Below, piece by piece: positions 53,661 to 61,773 of a stretch of 64,000 bases of DNA. Position numbers and translations under genes: made by a program. Location: contig NZ_JAJMOY010000008.1 of assembly GCF_020991415.1 (NCBI RefSeq), positions 1 to 64,000 of the forward strand. The letters are read 5' to 3'. The first letter of the stretch is position 1; every line of letters begins with the position of its first letter. Under the pieces are notes generated by a model, which ran no database searches, was not told the DNA's origin, and worked only from the letters and a program-made list of their open reading frames with translations. The stretch comes from Flavobacterium sp. ENC (lineage in GTDB: Bacteria > Bacteroidota > Bacteroidia > Flavobacteriales > Flavobacteriaceae).

Positions 53661-54230
53661 TTACGATTTTTTGAGTTCTTCGGCTACTTTTTCAAGTTCC
53701 ATATACCAGTCCTGACCGAAACGGCGAATCAGGGCTTCTTTGACAAATTTATATACCGGAACTTCTAATTCTTTACCCAAAGAACAGGCATCATCACAGA
53801 TATCCCATTTATCATAATTGACTGCCGCAAACTCCGTGAAGTCTTTTACACGAATTGGATACAAATGACAGGAAACTGGTTTTTTCCAGTCCACGATGCC
53901 TTGGTTGTAAGCCTGCTCGATTCCGCAAAGTGCTGTTTTCCCGTCAAAAATAACGTAAGCACAATCTTTATTGTCTATTAATGGTGTTTCAAGATCACCA
54001 TCTGTTCCTTTTACCCAGGTGCCCTGCGCTTCAATAGCGGCAATTCCCTCTTTTCTTAAAAAAGGTTTGACCTTTGGATAAATTTCTTCCATGATTTTAG
54101 TTTCTGCTTCACTCAAAGGTGCACCGGCATCTCCGTCAACACAGCAGGCTCCTTTACAAGCTGACAAGTTGCACACAAATTCTTTTTCAAGAATATCTTC
54201 TGAAATAATGGTTTTTCCTAGTTGAAACAT
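53661..54230 (-). CDS. DUF3109 cysteine-rich protein
   Basis: A 189-residue protein of the DUF3109 family (conserved in Bacteroidota). The cysteine pattern is [18 protein letters not shown], then [19 protein letters not shown] and [13 protein letters not shown], with Cys again near [11 protein letters not shown]. It likely binds a metal. The start at 54230 ([20 protein letters not shown]) is preferred to the ATG at 54272, because a TATCTTTG box lies between them at 54260. Confidence 0.87.
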   Translation of the reverse strand: MFQLGKTIISEDILEKEFVCNLSACKGACCVDGDAGAPLSEAETKIMEEIYPKVKPFLRKEGIAAIEAQGTWVKGTDGDLETPLIDNKDCAYVIFDGKTALCGIEQAYNQGIVDWKKPVSCHLYPIRVKDFTEFAAVNYDKWDICDDACSLGKELEVPVYKFVKEALIRRFGQDWYMELEKVAEELKKS

Positions 54231-54259
54231 GATATTAAAATACTGAAATTTATAAAGTG

Positions 54260-54267
54260 CAAAGATA
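54260..54267 (-). promoter_or_regulatory. Candidate DUF3109 gene -7 box (TATCTTTG)
   Basis: Exact TAnnTTTG match on the minus strand, 30 bp upstream of the preferred start codon. Confidence 0.5.
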
Positions 54268-54568
54268 GGCAAAGAAAACAGATGAAAGGAGATTAAATTC
54301 TAACCACATCATCGTTGGAGTCTAACCGCAAAGAGCGCAAAGTTTCCCGCAAGGATCGCGAAGTTTTATCATCAACAAGAAACTAATCTTTATAGCGCTA
54401 CAAACTATTTGATTCTAAGCCGGTGCCCTTTGCGAAAAATCTTTGCGAATCTTTGTGGTGAGAATATCATTTTGTTATAAAAATCATTATTTTAATCTGT
54501 ATTACATGTTTTTATAACAAAAATACAAGACGGCTGATTTTATCAAAAAAAGGCCTGACTTTATTATC

Positions 54569-54576
54569 TACCTTTG
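54569..54576 (+). promoter_or_regulatory. Candidate marC-type gene -7 box (TACCTTTG)
   Basis: Exact TAnnTTTG match 31 bp upstream of the ATG at 54607. A -33 element is not clear. Confidence 0.5.
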
Positions 54577-54606
54577 CATATCTTTAAACACTAAATAGAA
54601 AAAAGT

Positions 54607-55185
54607 ATGTTAGAAATTGATTTTAAGGAAATTATCACTGTTGGAATGGTACTTTTTGCAGTAATTGATATCGTTGGATCTATTCCGATCATTGTAAACC
54701 TAAGAGCAAAAGTGGGCCACATCGAATCTGAAAAAGCTTCTATTGTAGCCGGACTGATCATGATCGTTTTTCTTTTCGTTGGAGAAGGTTTTTTAAGTCT
54801 TATCGGTATCGATGTGCATTCGTTTGCCGTTGCAGGTTCTTTTGTATTGTTTTTTCTGGCTTTGGAGATGATTCTGGGAATCCGGATTTATCGTGATGAA
54901 GAACCTGGATCCGCTTCTATAGTTCCGTTAGCATTTCCGTTAATTGCCGGAGCGGGAACTATGACTACTTTACTTTCCCTTCGTTCTCAATTTCATACTA
55001 TTAATATTATTATCGCCATATTATTAAATATCATTCTGGTTTATGTAGTTTTGAAATCCTCAAAAAAAATCGAAACTTTATTAGGAGAAAACGGACTTGG
55101 CGTGGTGCGCAAGACATTTGGAGTAATACTTTTAGCAATTGCTGTTAAATTATTCGCTGCTAATGTTAAAGGTTTGTTCGTCTAA
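54607..55185 (+). CDS. MarC-family membrane protein
   Basis: A 192-residue protein with six predicted helices, of the MarC (UPF0056) family of inner-membrane proteins. Motifs: FAVIDIVGSIPIIV, the loop GIRIYRDEEPGSASIVPLAFPLIAGAGTMTTLLSL, and VVLKSSKKIETLLGENGLGVVRKTFGVILLAIAVK. The biochemical role is not established; the family is not the drug pump it was first named for. A lone promoter precedes it. Confidence 0.92.
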   Translation: MLEIDFKEIITVGMVLFAVIDIVGSIPIIVNLRAKVGHIESEKASIVAGLIMIVFLFVGEGFLSLIGIDVHSFAVAGSFVLFFLALEMILGIRIYRDEEPGSASIVPLAFPLIAGAGTMTTLLSLRSQFHTINIIIAILLNIILVYVVLKSSKKIETLLGENGLGVVRKTFGVILLAIAVKLFAANVKGLFV

Positions 55186-55291
55186 CGGATATTTTTATAA
55201 ATTTACCCCATAAAATTTAAAAAATACAATTTTGCGGCAATCCCTGCCGGAAGAATTTTACTTTACTATTTTAGACAAACAAACAGCCATT

Positions 55292-55492
55292 ATGAAAATT
55301 TTCACTTCAATCTTAGTGCTTTTAGCATTAGCTTTAATTGTTTTTAATATTACGTTGCTTGACTTTAAAAACCCTTTCCAGGGTGACAGTGCAGTAGCTT
55401 TTATTGGAATAGCAGCTTCCTTTTGCGCCGTTTTGATTCTATTGATTTTTAGAATTTCCAAAAAAATAGAAGAAAAAACAAACGGCAGATAA
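55292..55492 (+). CDS. Small two-helix membrane protein
   Basis: A 66-residue protein (start MKIFTSILVLLALALIVFN at 55292; a longer frame would need a TTG start at 55232). It has two hydrophobic segments (about 3-20 and 38-56) and a basic C-terminus (RISKKIEEKTNGR). No family recognised. It ends one base before the next gene, so they are coupled. Confidence 0.7.
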   Translation: MKIFTSILVLLALALIVFNITLLDFKNPFQGDSAVAFIGIAASFCAVLILLIFRISKKIEEKTNGR

Positions 55493-55493
55493 T

Positions 55494-56099
55494 ATGTTTG
55501 ACATTTTAATTATCGGCGGAGGCGTTTCGGGCATGTCTTGTGCTCTTGTTTTAGGTTCGGCCAAAAACAAAGCTTTTGCAAGCGATAAAAAAATCGGAAT
55601 TTTTACGCATCAGAAAAATTCTTCTTTACAGGAAGCAATTTTCTACAATGCTTATGGCATAACGCCAGGCAAACTGGGTTCGGAATTACTTTCTGAAAGC
55701 ACACAGGATCTGGCAGTAACGTATCCGCATATTACGCAGATTGCGAATGAAAAAGTAATGAAAGTAGAAGGCTCTTTTCCTGAATTTACGGTTACGACTA
55801 ATAAAAACTCCTATAAAACAAAAAGCATCGTCATTGGAATTGGCTCTGCGAATACTTTTGACATTGAAGGTTTGATGCAATATATTGAACCTCATAAAAA
55901 AGCACTACCGGAAAAGCAACGAATTCAGCTGAAAAATGACGATCATAAAGTAGCAGAGGGCATTTATGTAATCGGAACCCTAGCAGGCTGGAGAAGCCAA
56001 CTGGCTATTGCTGCCGGAAGTGGTGCTGCTGTAGCAACAGATATTCTTACTTTATGGAACAACGGTGTGCAGACTCATTCACATGACAGTATTCGATAA
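55494..56099 (+). CDS. Short FAD-dependent (thioredoxin reductase-like) protein
   Basis: A 201-residue flavoprotein-like protein: FAD-binding DILIIGGGVSGMSCALVLG, a second dinucleotide-related segment and the C-terminal FAD motif GIYVIGTLAGWRSQLAIAAGSGAAVATDIL. It resembles thioredoxin reductases but has neither a CxxC redox pair nor the NADPH-binding domain (about 110 residues shorter). It may be a minimal flavoprotein with a separate reductant. It is coupled to the small membrane protein gene before it. Confidence 0.8.
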   Translation: MFDILIIGGGVSGMSCALVLGSAKNKAFASDKKIGIFTHQKNSSLQEAIFYNAYGITPGKLGSELLSESTQDLAVTYPHITQIANEKVMKVEGSFPEFTVTTNKNSYKTKSIVIGIGSANTFDIEGLMQYIEPHKKALPEKQRIQLKNDDHKVAEGIYVIGTLAGWRSQLAIAAGSGAAVATDILTLWNNGVQTHSHDSIR

Positions 56100-56215
56100 T
56101 AAAAAAAACATATAACCCATTATTGGGTATAATTCCCTGCAACTCCTATTTATATAAAAACAGATAGCTAAAAGTATAAACTTGAGTAAAATGTCTTTAT
56201 TCTTTTAGAAATCAT

Positions 56216-56280
56216 TGTCATCCTGAGCGAAGTCGAAGGCTTTTTACGTGGAAAGAGCTTCGACTTCGCTCAGCCTGACA
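56216..56280. repeat. TGAGCGAAGTCGAAGGC palindromic element, copy C
   Basis: Starts TGTCATCCTGAGCGAAGTCG and ends CTTCGCTCAGCCTGACA, with a variable loop. Same orientation as copies A (46893) and B (48214). Confidence 0.85.
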
Positions 56281-56319
56281 TCATTTGAATTACACCCAAC
56301 GTCGTAGTTTTATATAATT

Positions 56320-56387
56320 AAAAACCATTAAAAGAGTAAGGCCGTTAAGTTTTGAAGCTTAATTTTCTTAATCTTTTAATGGTTTTT
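56320..56387. terminator. Bidirectional terminator with long stem
   Basis: AAAAACCATTAAAAGA (56320-56335) and its perfect complement (56372-56387), 36-nt loop with extra partial pairing, A/T runs on both sides. Between the converging TrxR-like and lipoprotein genes. Confidence 0.75.
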
Positions 56388-56404
56388 TTAATTCCCTTAA
56401 GTTG

Positions 56405-56716
56405 TTACTTCACCGAAACAATCTCTTTTACCTTGATATGTTTCTCTGTATCTGTTTTCCAGAGTTCCCCTTTTAAAGAAACCTCATCGCCTTGTTTTAA
56501 TACTTTATAATTTTGCGGACCACCCACATTAACAATACTGATCGTTGCAAAATAAACTTCATTCTTGTCTGTATTAATTTTAGCGGTATAACCATCCTTA
56601 CCGAATTCAACAGATTCTACTTTTCCTGAAACCGTGTTTTTATCTTTCATACAAGCACAAGAGATTACAAAAGTCATCAAAACAATCAGAGCACTTATTC
56701 TTTTTAAATTTTTCAT
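56405..56716 (-). CDS. Small lipoprotein, beta-rich
   Basis: A 103-residue lipoprotein; lipobox VISC (Cys20). The mature part is short and beta-rich (VSGKVESVEFGKDGYTAKIN, GDEVSLKGELWKTDTEKHIKV) and may be an OB-like fold. No family recognised. It is followed in the 5' direction by an NTF2-type gene, 93 bp away. Confidence 0.7.
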   Translation of the reverse strand: MKNLKRISALIVLMTFVISCACMKDKNTVSGKVESVEFGKDGYTAKINTDKNEVYFATISIVNVGGPQNYKVLKQGDEVSLKGELWKTDTEKHIKVKEIVSVK

Positions 56717-56809
56717 ATTATAATTATTATTTTACTGTAAAGTTCGCTACTGTGTAAGCGAAATCCGTTACATCCTGTTTTAAAAAATTATTATTATTTA
56801 CTGTAGTTT

Positions 56810-57175
56810 TTACCTCAGTTCCGCACAGCTGCCTGCAATCACTTTGAGGTCTTCGCCAAATTGTTTCCAAACCCGGATATAACGGAGTGTTGTGTCTATC
56901 GGATTATTGTCGTAGTTGCCTTTTAATGAAACCGCAACACTAACAATGGCTGTATCTCCGATACAATTGATGATTTGATCTGAAGCTTCAAGGAAATCAA
57001 TCTTCATTTTACCGGAACGATATGTATTCAGATCAAATTCTTTGGTGATCGTTTGTCCGTCGGGTAAGTTAAAAAGTAAATCATCATGCAGCATTTTTTC
57101 CAATACTGAAACATCCGCATATTTAATTGCAGTAAGAAGTTCTATTTCTGCATTTACAACACTGCTTTTTTCCAT
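56810..57175 (-). CDS. NTF2-like (SnoaL/DUF4440-type) protein
   Basis: A 121-residue protein of the NTF2-like superfamily: EIELLTAIKYADVSVLEKMLHDDLLFNLPDGQTITKEF and IVSVAVSLKGNYDNNPIDTTLRYIRVWKQFGEDLKVIAGS. No signal peptide, so it is cytosolic, unlike those at 16866 and 18418. The ligand is unknown. It starts 16 bp after the S41 protease stop codon. Confidence 0.8.
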   Translation of the reverse strand: MEKSSVVNAEIELLTAIKYADVSVLEKMLHDDLLFNLPDGQTITKEFDLNTYRSGKMKIDFLEASDQIINCIGDTAIVSVAVSLKGNYDNNPIDTTLRYIRVWKQFGEDLKVIAGSCAELR

Positions 57176-57191
57176 GATAAAAAAGTTAAAA

Positions 57192-58769
57192 TTATTTTTT
57201 AGGATTCAAAATTGCTTTAACCATCGCATCATCTTTCAGAATTACATCGTAATAATACAATTCACCATACAACTGTCTGGCAAACTCAGCATTAATATAG
57301 CGATTAACCAAAGCTTTGGTTTTATCCAGTTTCAGGTCTAAACCGGTCATTAAAATATAGTTCCTGAACTTTTTGAAATACACATCCGAATTTTTCATCC
57401 TGGCCTGAAATTCACTAAAATTGAGACCATCAAATGCGTCCCGGTTTTTATCGAGTTCTTCAAAAACAAAATGGCCCACTATTCCGGTCTGCATCAGATA
57501 AGCAACATTTTCATTTCCGTGTTCCGCTTCCATTGGCACAAAAACATCCGGAACAATTCCGCCTCCGCCGTAGACGATTTTCCCTTTTGGTGTTTTAAAT
57601 TTTAGAGAATCTGCTACTTTTATGCTGTCTTTCGCATAAAGTTCGCCTGATTTAATGCGGTCTTCGGATTCTTTATAATATTCTTCGTTTCCTTTTTTAT
57701 ACGGTTTCTGGATTGACCTTCCGGTTGGCGTGTAATATCTCGCCACAGTAAGTCTTACCGCTGATCCGTCGTTGAAATCCATTTCACGCTGCACCAGTCC
57801 TTTTCCAAAAGAACGACGGCCTACAATAGTGCCGCGATCATTATCCTGAAGGGCTCCGGCCAGGATTTCACTTGCCGATGCACTGTTTTCATTAATCAGG
57901 ACATATACTTTTCCGTTTTCAAAACTTCCTCCCTTATTGGCATACGTTTTATCGGTTGTTCCGTTTTTGCTTTTGGTAAAGACAATGAGTTGTTTGTCTT
58001 TTAGGAATTCATCGGCAATCGCAACCGCTTCTTCCATATAACCGCCTCCGTTATCACGAAGGTCGATAATCAAGGACTGGATTCCTTTATTTTGTAAACG
58101 GGTCAAGCCTGTTTTGAATTCCTTATAAGTGGTTTCCGCAAAACGGTTTATCTTGATATAACCTGTCTTATTTCCCAAGAACAAAGCAGCATCAACACTT
58201 TTTATCGGGATAATATCTCTTTTGATTTTAAATTTAAGTTTCTTCTGTTCCGATTTTCTAAAAACAGTGAGTTCTATTTCAGAACCTTTAATTCCTTTTA
58301 ATTGTGAAAAAAGACTGTCGGAAGGTAATTTCCTGCCGAACAATTTGGTTTTTCCTGCAAATAATATGCGGTCGCCGGATTTCAATCCTGCTTTCGCCGA
58401 CGGGCCATTTTCGACCGGCCTGATGATGGCAACCGAATCTTTATACATATAAAAATTAATCCCGATCCCGACAAAATCACCTTTCATGCTTTCGGCAACT
58501 TCTGCCTGTTCTGTGGGTGGAATGTAAACGGAATGCGGATCTAATTTAGACAGTATATTGTCAACTGTCAGATTTACAATCGAATCGGTATTGACGCTAT
58601 CGACATATTCTGTATTGATAAAGTCAATAAGTTTGTTCAGTTTTGTTTTGGAGTAATTTTTTGCCAAAAGCTGATCATCAACGGGAGCATTCATCAGGCT
58701 TCCGAGGACTGTGCCAAGAGCAAAGACAGCTCCTATGACAATGGGTAGATATTTTGAGTTGAATTTCAT
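57192..58769 (-). CDS. S41-family carboxyl-terminal processing protease
   Basis: A 525-residue membrane-anchored protease (helix about 8-28). A PDZ domain spans about 80-185 (YMYKDSVAIIRPVENGPSAKAGLKSGDRIL). The S41 catalytic part has the serine in VLINENSASASEILAGALQDNDRGTIVG (about residue 296) and the lysine in GRRSFGKGLVQRE (about residue 322). This enzyme class cleaves proteins from their C-terminus in the periplasm. It abuts the dCMP deaminase gene without a gap. Confidence 0.93.
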   Translation of the reverse strand: MKFNSKYLPIVIGAVFALGTVLGSLMNAPVDDQLLAKNYSKTKLNKLIDFINTEYVDSVNTDSIVNLTVDNILSKLDPHSVYIPPTEQAEVAESMKGDFVGIGINFYMYKDSVAIIRPVENGPSAKAGLKSGDRILFAGKTKLFGRKLPSDSLFSQLKGIKGSEIELTVFRKSEQKKLKFKIKRDIIPIKSVDAALFLGNKTGYIKINRFAETTYKEFKTGLTRLQNKGIQSLIIDLRDNGGGYMEEAVAIADEFLKDKQLIVFTKSKNGTTDKTYANKGGSFENGKVYVLINENSASASEILAGALQDNDRGTIVGRRSFGKGLVQREMDFNDGSAVRLTVARYYTPTGRSIQKPYKKGNEEYYKESEDRIKSGELYAKDSIKVADSLKFKTPKGKIVYGGGGIVPDVFVPMEAEHGNENVAYLMQTGIVGHFVFEELDKNRDAFDGLNFSEFQARMKNSDVYFKKFRNYILMTGLDLKLDKTKALVNRYINAEFARQLYGELYYYDVILKDDAMVKAILNPKK

Positions 58770-59201
58770 TTACTCTTCTAAATCGGGAATATGTGATACT
58801 TCGATGCCTGCTTTTATTAAAAACTGAATTCCCGAATCGTCTCTGTATCCATTCTGATACACGACTCTCTTTATGCCTGACTGATGTATTAATTTACTGC
58901 ACTCTTTACAGGGTGAAAGTGTAATATACAAAGTCGCCCCTTCACAGGATTGTGTTGATCTTGCTACTTTCAGGATGGCATTGGCCTCGGCATGCAAAAC
59001 GTCCCAACGTGTTAATCCGTCCTCATCTTCGCAGCAATTCTCGAAACCGGAGGGTGTTCCGTTATAACCGTCAGAAATGATCATCCGGTCTTTTACGATA
59101 ATGGCACCAACCTGTTTACGTTTACAATACGAAAGCAAACTCCATTCTTTGGCAATTCGCAAATACGCTTTATCGTATTTATTTATTTTATTTAATTCCA
59201 T
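58770..59201 (-). CDS. Deoxycytidylate deaminase
   Basis: A 143-residue zinc enzyme that deaminates dCMP to dUMP, the precursor of dTMP. The zinc site is His70-x-Glu72 (LHAEANAIL) and Cys98-x2-Cys101 (SPCKEC). Conserved GTPSGFENC loop. It directly precedes the S41 protease gene (no gap), and starts 6 bp after the HupE-like gene. Confidence 0.92.
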   Translation of the reverse strand: MELNKINKYDKAYLRIAKEWSLLSYCKRKQVGAIIVKDRMIISDGYNGTPSGFENCCEDEDGLTRWDVLHAEANAILKVARSTQSCEGATLYITLSPCKECSKLIHQSGIKRVVYQNGYRDDSGIQFLIKAGIEVSHIPDLEE

Positions 59202-59206
59202 TTATT

Positions 59207-59800
59207 TTATCTGTTCCAAATAGGACTTTCAATAATCATAGGAATGACAACTCCTATAATAAAGGCTGACATTACCAATGCCCAGTCCCGTTTCGAAAAA
59301 CGAAAAACTGTCTGCACTATATAGGATAACAACAAAGCCACAAAGACTACCACGAGCTGCGCTACTTCAATTCCTAATGCAAATTCTCCCAAAGGTAGTA
59401 ATTTTGAGGTTGCAGTCCCTCCTAATATTGTCTTGAAATAATTTGAAAATCCAAGTCCGTGTATAATACCAAAAAACAAGGTCACAAAAAAGATCAGATT
59501 CACCCCATCATTTTTAGAAGCTTTTCCTGCTGTAAACAAATGATACAAGGCCGTTATTAAAATCGTAATCGGAATTAAAAACTCCACAATATTCACTTTT
59601 ACAGCTATAATTCCAAAAACAGAAAGCACCAGAGCCACAGTATGACCAATTGTAAAAACAGAAACCAGAAGCAAAATACGTTTCCAGTCTTTAAACGTAT
59701 AGGGAACTGTTAGTGCGATTAGAAAAAGAACGTGATCGTAGGCATGAATATCTAAAACATGCTTTAATCCTATTTGAAAATAAATCCAAAATTGTGACAT
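59207..59800 (-). CDS. HupE/UreJ-family membrane protein
   Basis: A 197-residue protein with six predicted helices and the HupE/UreJ_2 signature (GLKHVLDIHAYDHVLFLIALTVPY and FFGIIHGLGFSNYFKTILG). This family is linked to nickel or cobalt uptake. No hydrogenase or urease gene is near, so its metal is open. It leads an operon with the dCMP deaminase and S41 protease genes. Confidence 0.87.
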   Translation of the reverse strand: MSQFWIYFQIGLKHVLDIHAYDHVLFLIALTVPYTFKDWKRILLLVSVFTIGHTVALVLSVFGIIAVKVNIVEFLIPITILITALYHLFTAGKASKNDGVNLIFFVTLFFGIIHGLGFSNYFKTILGGTATSKLLPLGEFALGIEVAQLVVVFVALLLSYIVQTVFRFSKRDWALVMSAFIIGVVIPMIIESPIWNR

Positions 59801-59919
59801 AGCGGTAATAGTATTAATTGATTATGGGGTTGTAAACTTACGATTAATTTTGAAAATTCAAGAAAACCCTGCATTAAAACAACGTAGAAAAATAAGTTAA
59901 ATTTTATGAGAAATTTAAA

Positions 59920-59949
59920 TTTGTTAAATTAAAATAAGATTTATCTTTG
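59920..59949 (+). promoter_or_regulatory. Promoter of the TerB-like gene
   Basis: TTTG (59920-59923), 18 bp, then TATCTTTG (59942-59949): a full match to the Bacteroidota -33/-7 promoter, 20 bp upstream of the ATG at 59970. Confidence 0.75.
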
Positions 59950-59969
59950 CACCATAAAAAAACATAATT

Positions 59970-60401
59970 ATGTCATTTTCAGATTTATTTGATAGCGAAT
60001 TTAAACAAAGAAACAAAGGTCACTTTTCAGCTATTGTTCGCGTAGCATTAGCCGATGGAATTGTACATCCTGAGGAAAAAAAATTCTTAGATAAATTAGC
60101 TGCACGTTTAGAGATTTCAGAAACTGAATACGAAGAAATCCTTAACGACCCATTAAAATATCCTATTAACCCACCTTATTTACACGTACAGCGTTTAGAG
60201 CGTTTATATGATCTGACAAGAATGGTACACGTTGATCATCATCTGGAAGACCAACAAGAAGTAATGTTAAGAAAATTAGGTATTGCTTTAGGTTTTACAC
60301 CAAGCAACGTAAACTATATCATTGCAAAAGCATTATCGCTAGTTGATAAAAAAGTAGACGGCGATACTTTTGTTTACGAAATGCAACATATGCATAAATA
60401 G
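59970..60401 (+). CDS. TerB-like (tellurite-resistance fold) protein
   Basis: A 143-residue helical protein of the TerB family: AIVRVALADGIVHPEEKKFLDKLAARLEISETEYEEIL (metal-binding acidic residues Asp/Glu in DGIVHPEE) and HVDHHLEDQQEVMLRKLGIALGF. TerB-fold proteins are not always linked to tellurite and no ter genes are near. It has the best-looking promoter in the window and is closed by a terminator pair (60463-60542). Confidence 0.85.
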   Translation: MSFSDLFDSEFKQRNKGHFSAIVRVALADGIVHPEEKKFLDKLAARLEISETEYEEILNDPLKYPINPPYLHVQRLERLYDLTRMVHVDHHLEDQQEVMLRKLGIALGFTPSNVNYIIAKALSLVDKKVDGDTFVYEMQHMHK

Positions 60402-60462
60402 AAGTAGTCAGATTATAGTCGCAGTTTACAGTTGCAGACTGACACAGAGATATTGAAATAAA

Positions 60463-60496
60463 AAAACCCGACAGATCTAAGATTTGTCGGGTTTTT
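60463..60496. terminator. Terminator 1 between the TerB-like gene and fbp
   Basis: AAACCCGACAGATCT / AGATTTGTCGGGTTT with one imperfect pair, followed by a T-run. Confidence 0.85.
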
Positions 60497-60509
60497 TATT
60501 TATATCGCT

Positions 60510-60542
60510 AAACCGGACAGGTTTTAAAAACCTGTCCGGTTT
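60510..60542. terminator. Terminator 2 between the TerB-like gene and fbp
   Basis: Perfect hairpin AAACCGGACAGGTTTT / AAAACCTGTCCGGTTT. Different loop base from the CCCGACAGG copies (CCGGACAGG). Confidence 0.85.
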
Positions 60543-60594
60543 GGTAACTGTGACTGAAAACTGAGACTGAGACTGAGACTAAAAACTAAGACTT

Positions 60595-61602
60595 TTACTC
60601 CGCCTCTGCCATAAACTGTTCGGCTTTTTCCACCATGTTATAACTTCCGCAGAAGAAAGGAACTCTTTGGTGCAGTTCGGTGGGCTGGATTTCCATAATT
60701 CGTCCGAAACCATCTGTTGCTTTTCCTCCCGCCTGTTCGGCGATAAACGCCATTGGATTACATTCATAAAGTAAACGTAATTTCCCTTTTGGTGCTTTTG
60801 AACTGGTTGGATATAAATAAATTCCGCCCTTGATCATGTTTCGATGAAAATCAGACACCAGACTTCCGATATACCTCGAAGTATACGGTCTGTCTTCTTC
60901 TTCACGTTGGCAATATTTTATGTAGTTTTTTACACCCTGCGGAAAATGCACATAATTCCCTTCGTTTACCGAATAGATATTTCCGTTAACCGGGAATTTC
61001 ATATTAGGATGTGACAGGTAAAATGTTCCGATAGCCGGATTTAAAGTAAATCCGTTTACACCGTGGCCTGTAGTATAAACCAACATTGTTGATGTTCCGT
61101 AAATGACATATCCGGCAGCCACCTGGTTTACACCCGGCTGCAGAAAATCTTCGCTGGTCACCGGAGTTCCAATTGGCGTAATTCTTCTGAAAACAGAAAA
61201 GATAGTTCCCAAAGAAACATTGACATCGATGTTTGATGATCCGTCTAAAGGATCCATTAAGATCACGTACTTATTATTATGACTGTTGTCGCTCCCCTGA
61301 ACAGTAATAAAATCGTCGTTTTCTTCAGAAGCAATACCACAGACAATCTCACGGTTTATTAACGTCTGGATAAATACTTCGTTTGCATAGACATCTAGTT
61401 TTTGCTGGTCTTCTCCCTGAATATTCTGCTCGCCTGCTGCGCCAATAATATCCACTAATCCTGCTTTGTTTACTTTATAGTTGACCACTTTCGCCGCCAA
61501 ACGTATAGAGTTGATAATTCGGGATAACTCCCCCGATGAGTATTGAAATGCTTTTTGGTTCTCAATAATAAACTCTCCCAGTGTTTTATTGCGTTCTTCC
61601 AT
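60595..61602 (-). CDS. fbp: Fructose-1,6-bisphosphatase, class I
   Basis: A 335-residue gluconeogenic enzyme that hydrolyses fructose-1,6-bisphosphate. The class I metal-site motif is [26 protein letters not shown], and the sugar-binding region has [24 protein letters not shown] and [20 protein letters not shown]. Length fits. It is single and preceded by a weak GATATTTG box near 61652. Confidence 0.96.
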   Translation of the reverse strand: MEERNKTLGEFIIENQKAFQYSSGELSRIINSIRLAAKVVNYKVNKAGLVDIIGAAGEQNIQGEDQQKLDVYANEVFIQTLINREIVCGIASEENDDFITVQGSDNSHNNKYVILMDPLDGSSNIDVNVSLGTIFSVFRRITPIGTPVTSEDFLQPGVNQVAAGYVIYGTSTMLVYTTGHGVNGFTLNPAIGTFYLSHPNMKFPVNGNIYSVNEGNYVHFPQGVKNYIKYCQREEEDRPYTSRYIGSLVSDFHRNMIKGGIYLYPTSSKAPKGKLRLLYECNPMAFIAEQAGGKATDGFGRIMEIQPTELHQRVPFFCGSYNMVEKAEQFMAEAE

Positions 61603-61773
61603 TACTATATCGTTGTAGTTTTAATTTTAAGTCACAAATATCGTTTTTTTTGTGAGAATGGTTTAAAAATTATTTCGTTAGTTTGCTACTATTGTATATT
61701 TGGTAACCAAAAGCAAAAATTGAGTACTAAAACCATACTATTTTAGCTAATAAACGCGTAATAATAAGAATAT

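Larger units (their letters stand above)
54231..54606. other. Spacer with CGCAAAG-type inverted repeat
   Basis: 376 bp. It has a TATCTTTG box (54260-54267) for the DUF3109 gene, then CGCAAAGAGCGCAAAG (54328-54343) with a roughly complementary TTTGCG part at 54431-54450. The marC promoter is at 54569-54576. Confidence 0.6.
56100..56404. other. Spacer with palindromic element and terminator
   Basis: Holds TGAGCGAAGTCG copy C (56216-56280) and a 16-bp terminator stem (56320-56387). No gene is supported. Confidence 0.7.

Noticed and set aside
46893-56280. Insertion sequence ends
   Set aside because: The TGAGCGAAGTCG elements have no transposase frame and no target-site duplications that I can see.
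59970-60401. Tellurite-resistance locus
   Set aside because: Only a TerB fold is present; no terC, terD or terZ genes are nearby, so no resistance function is claimed.
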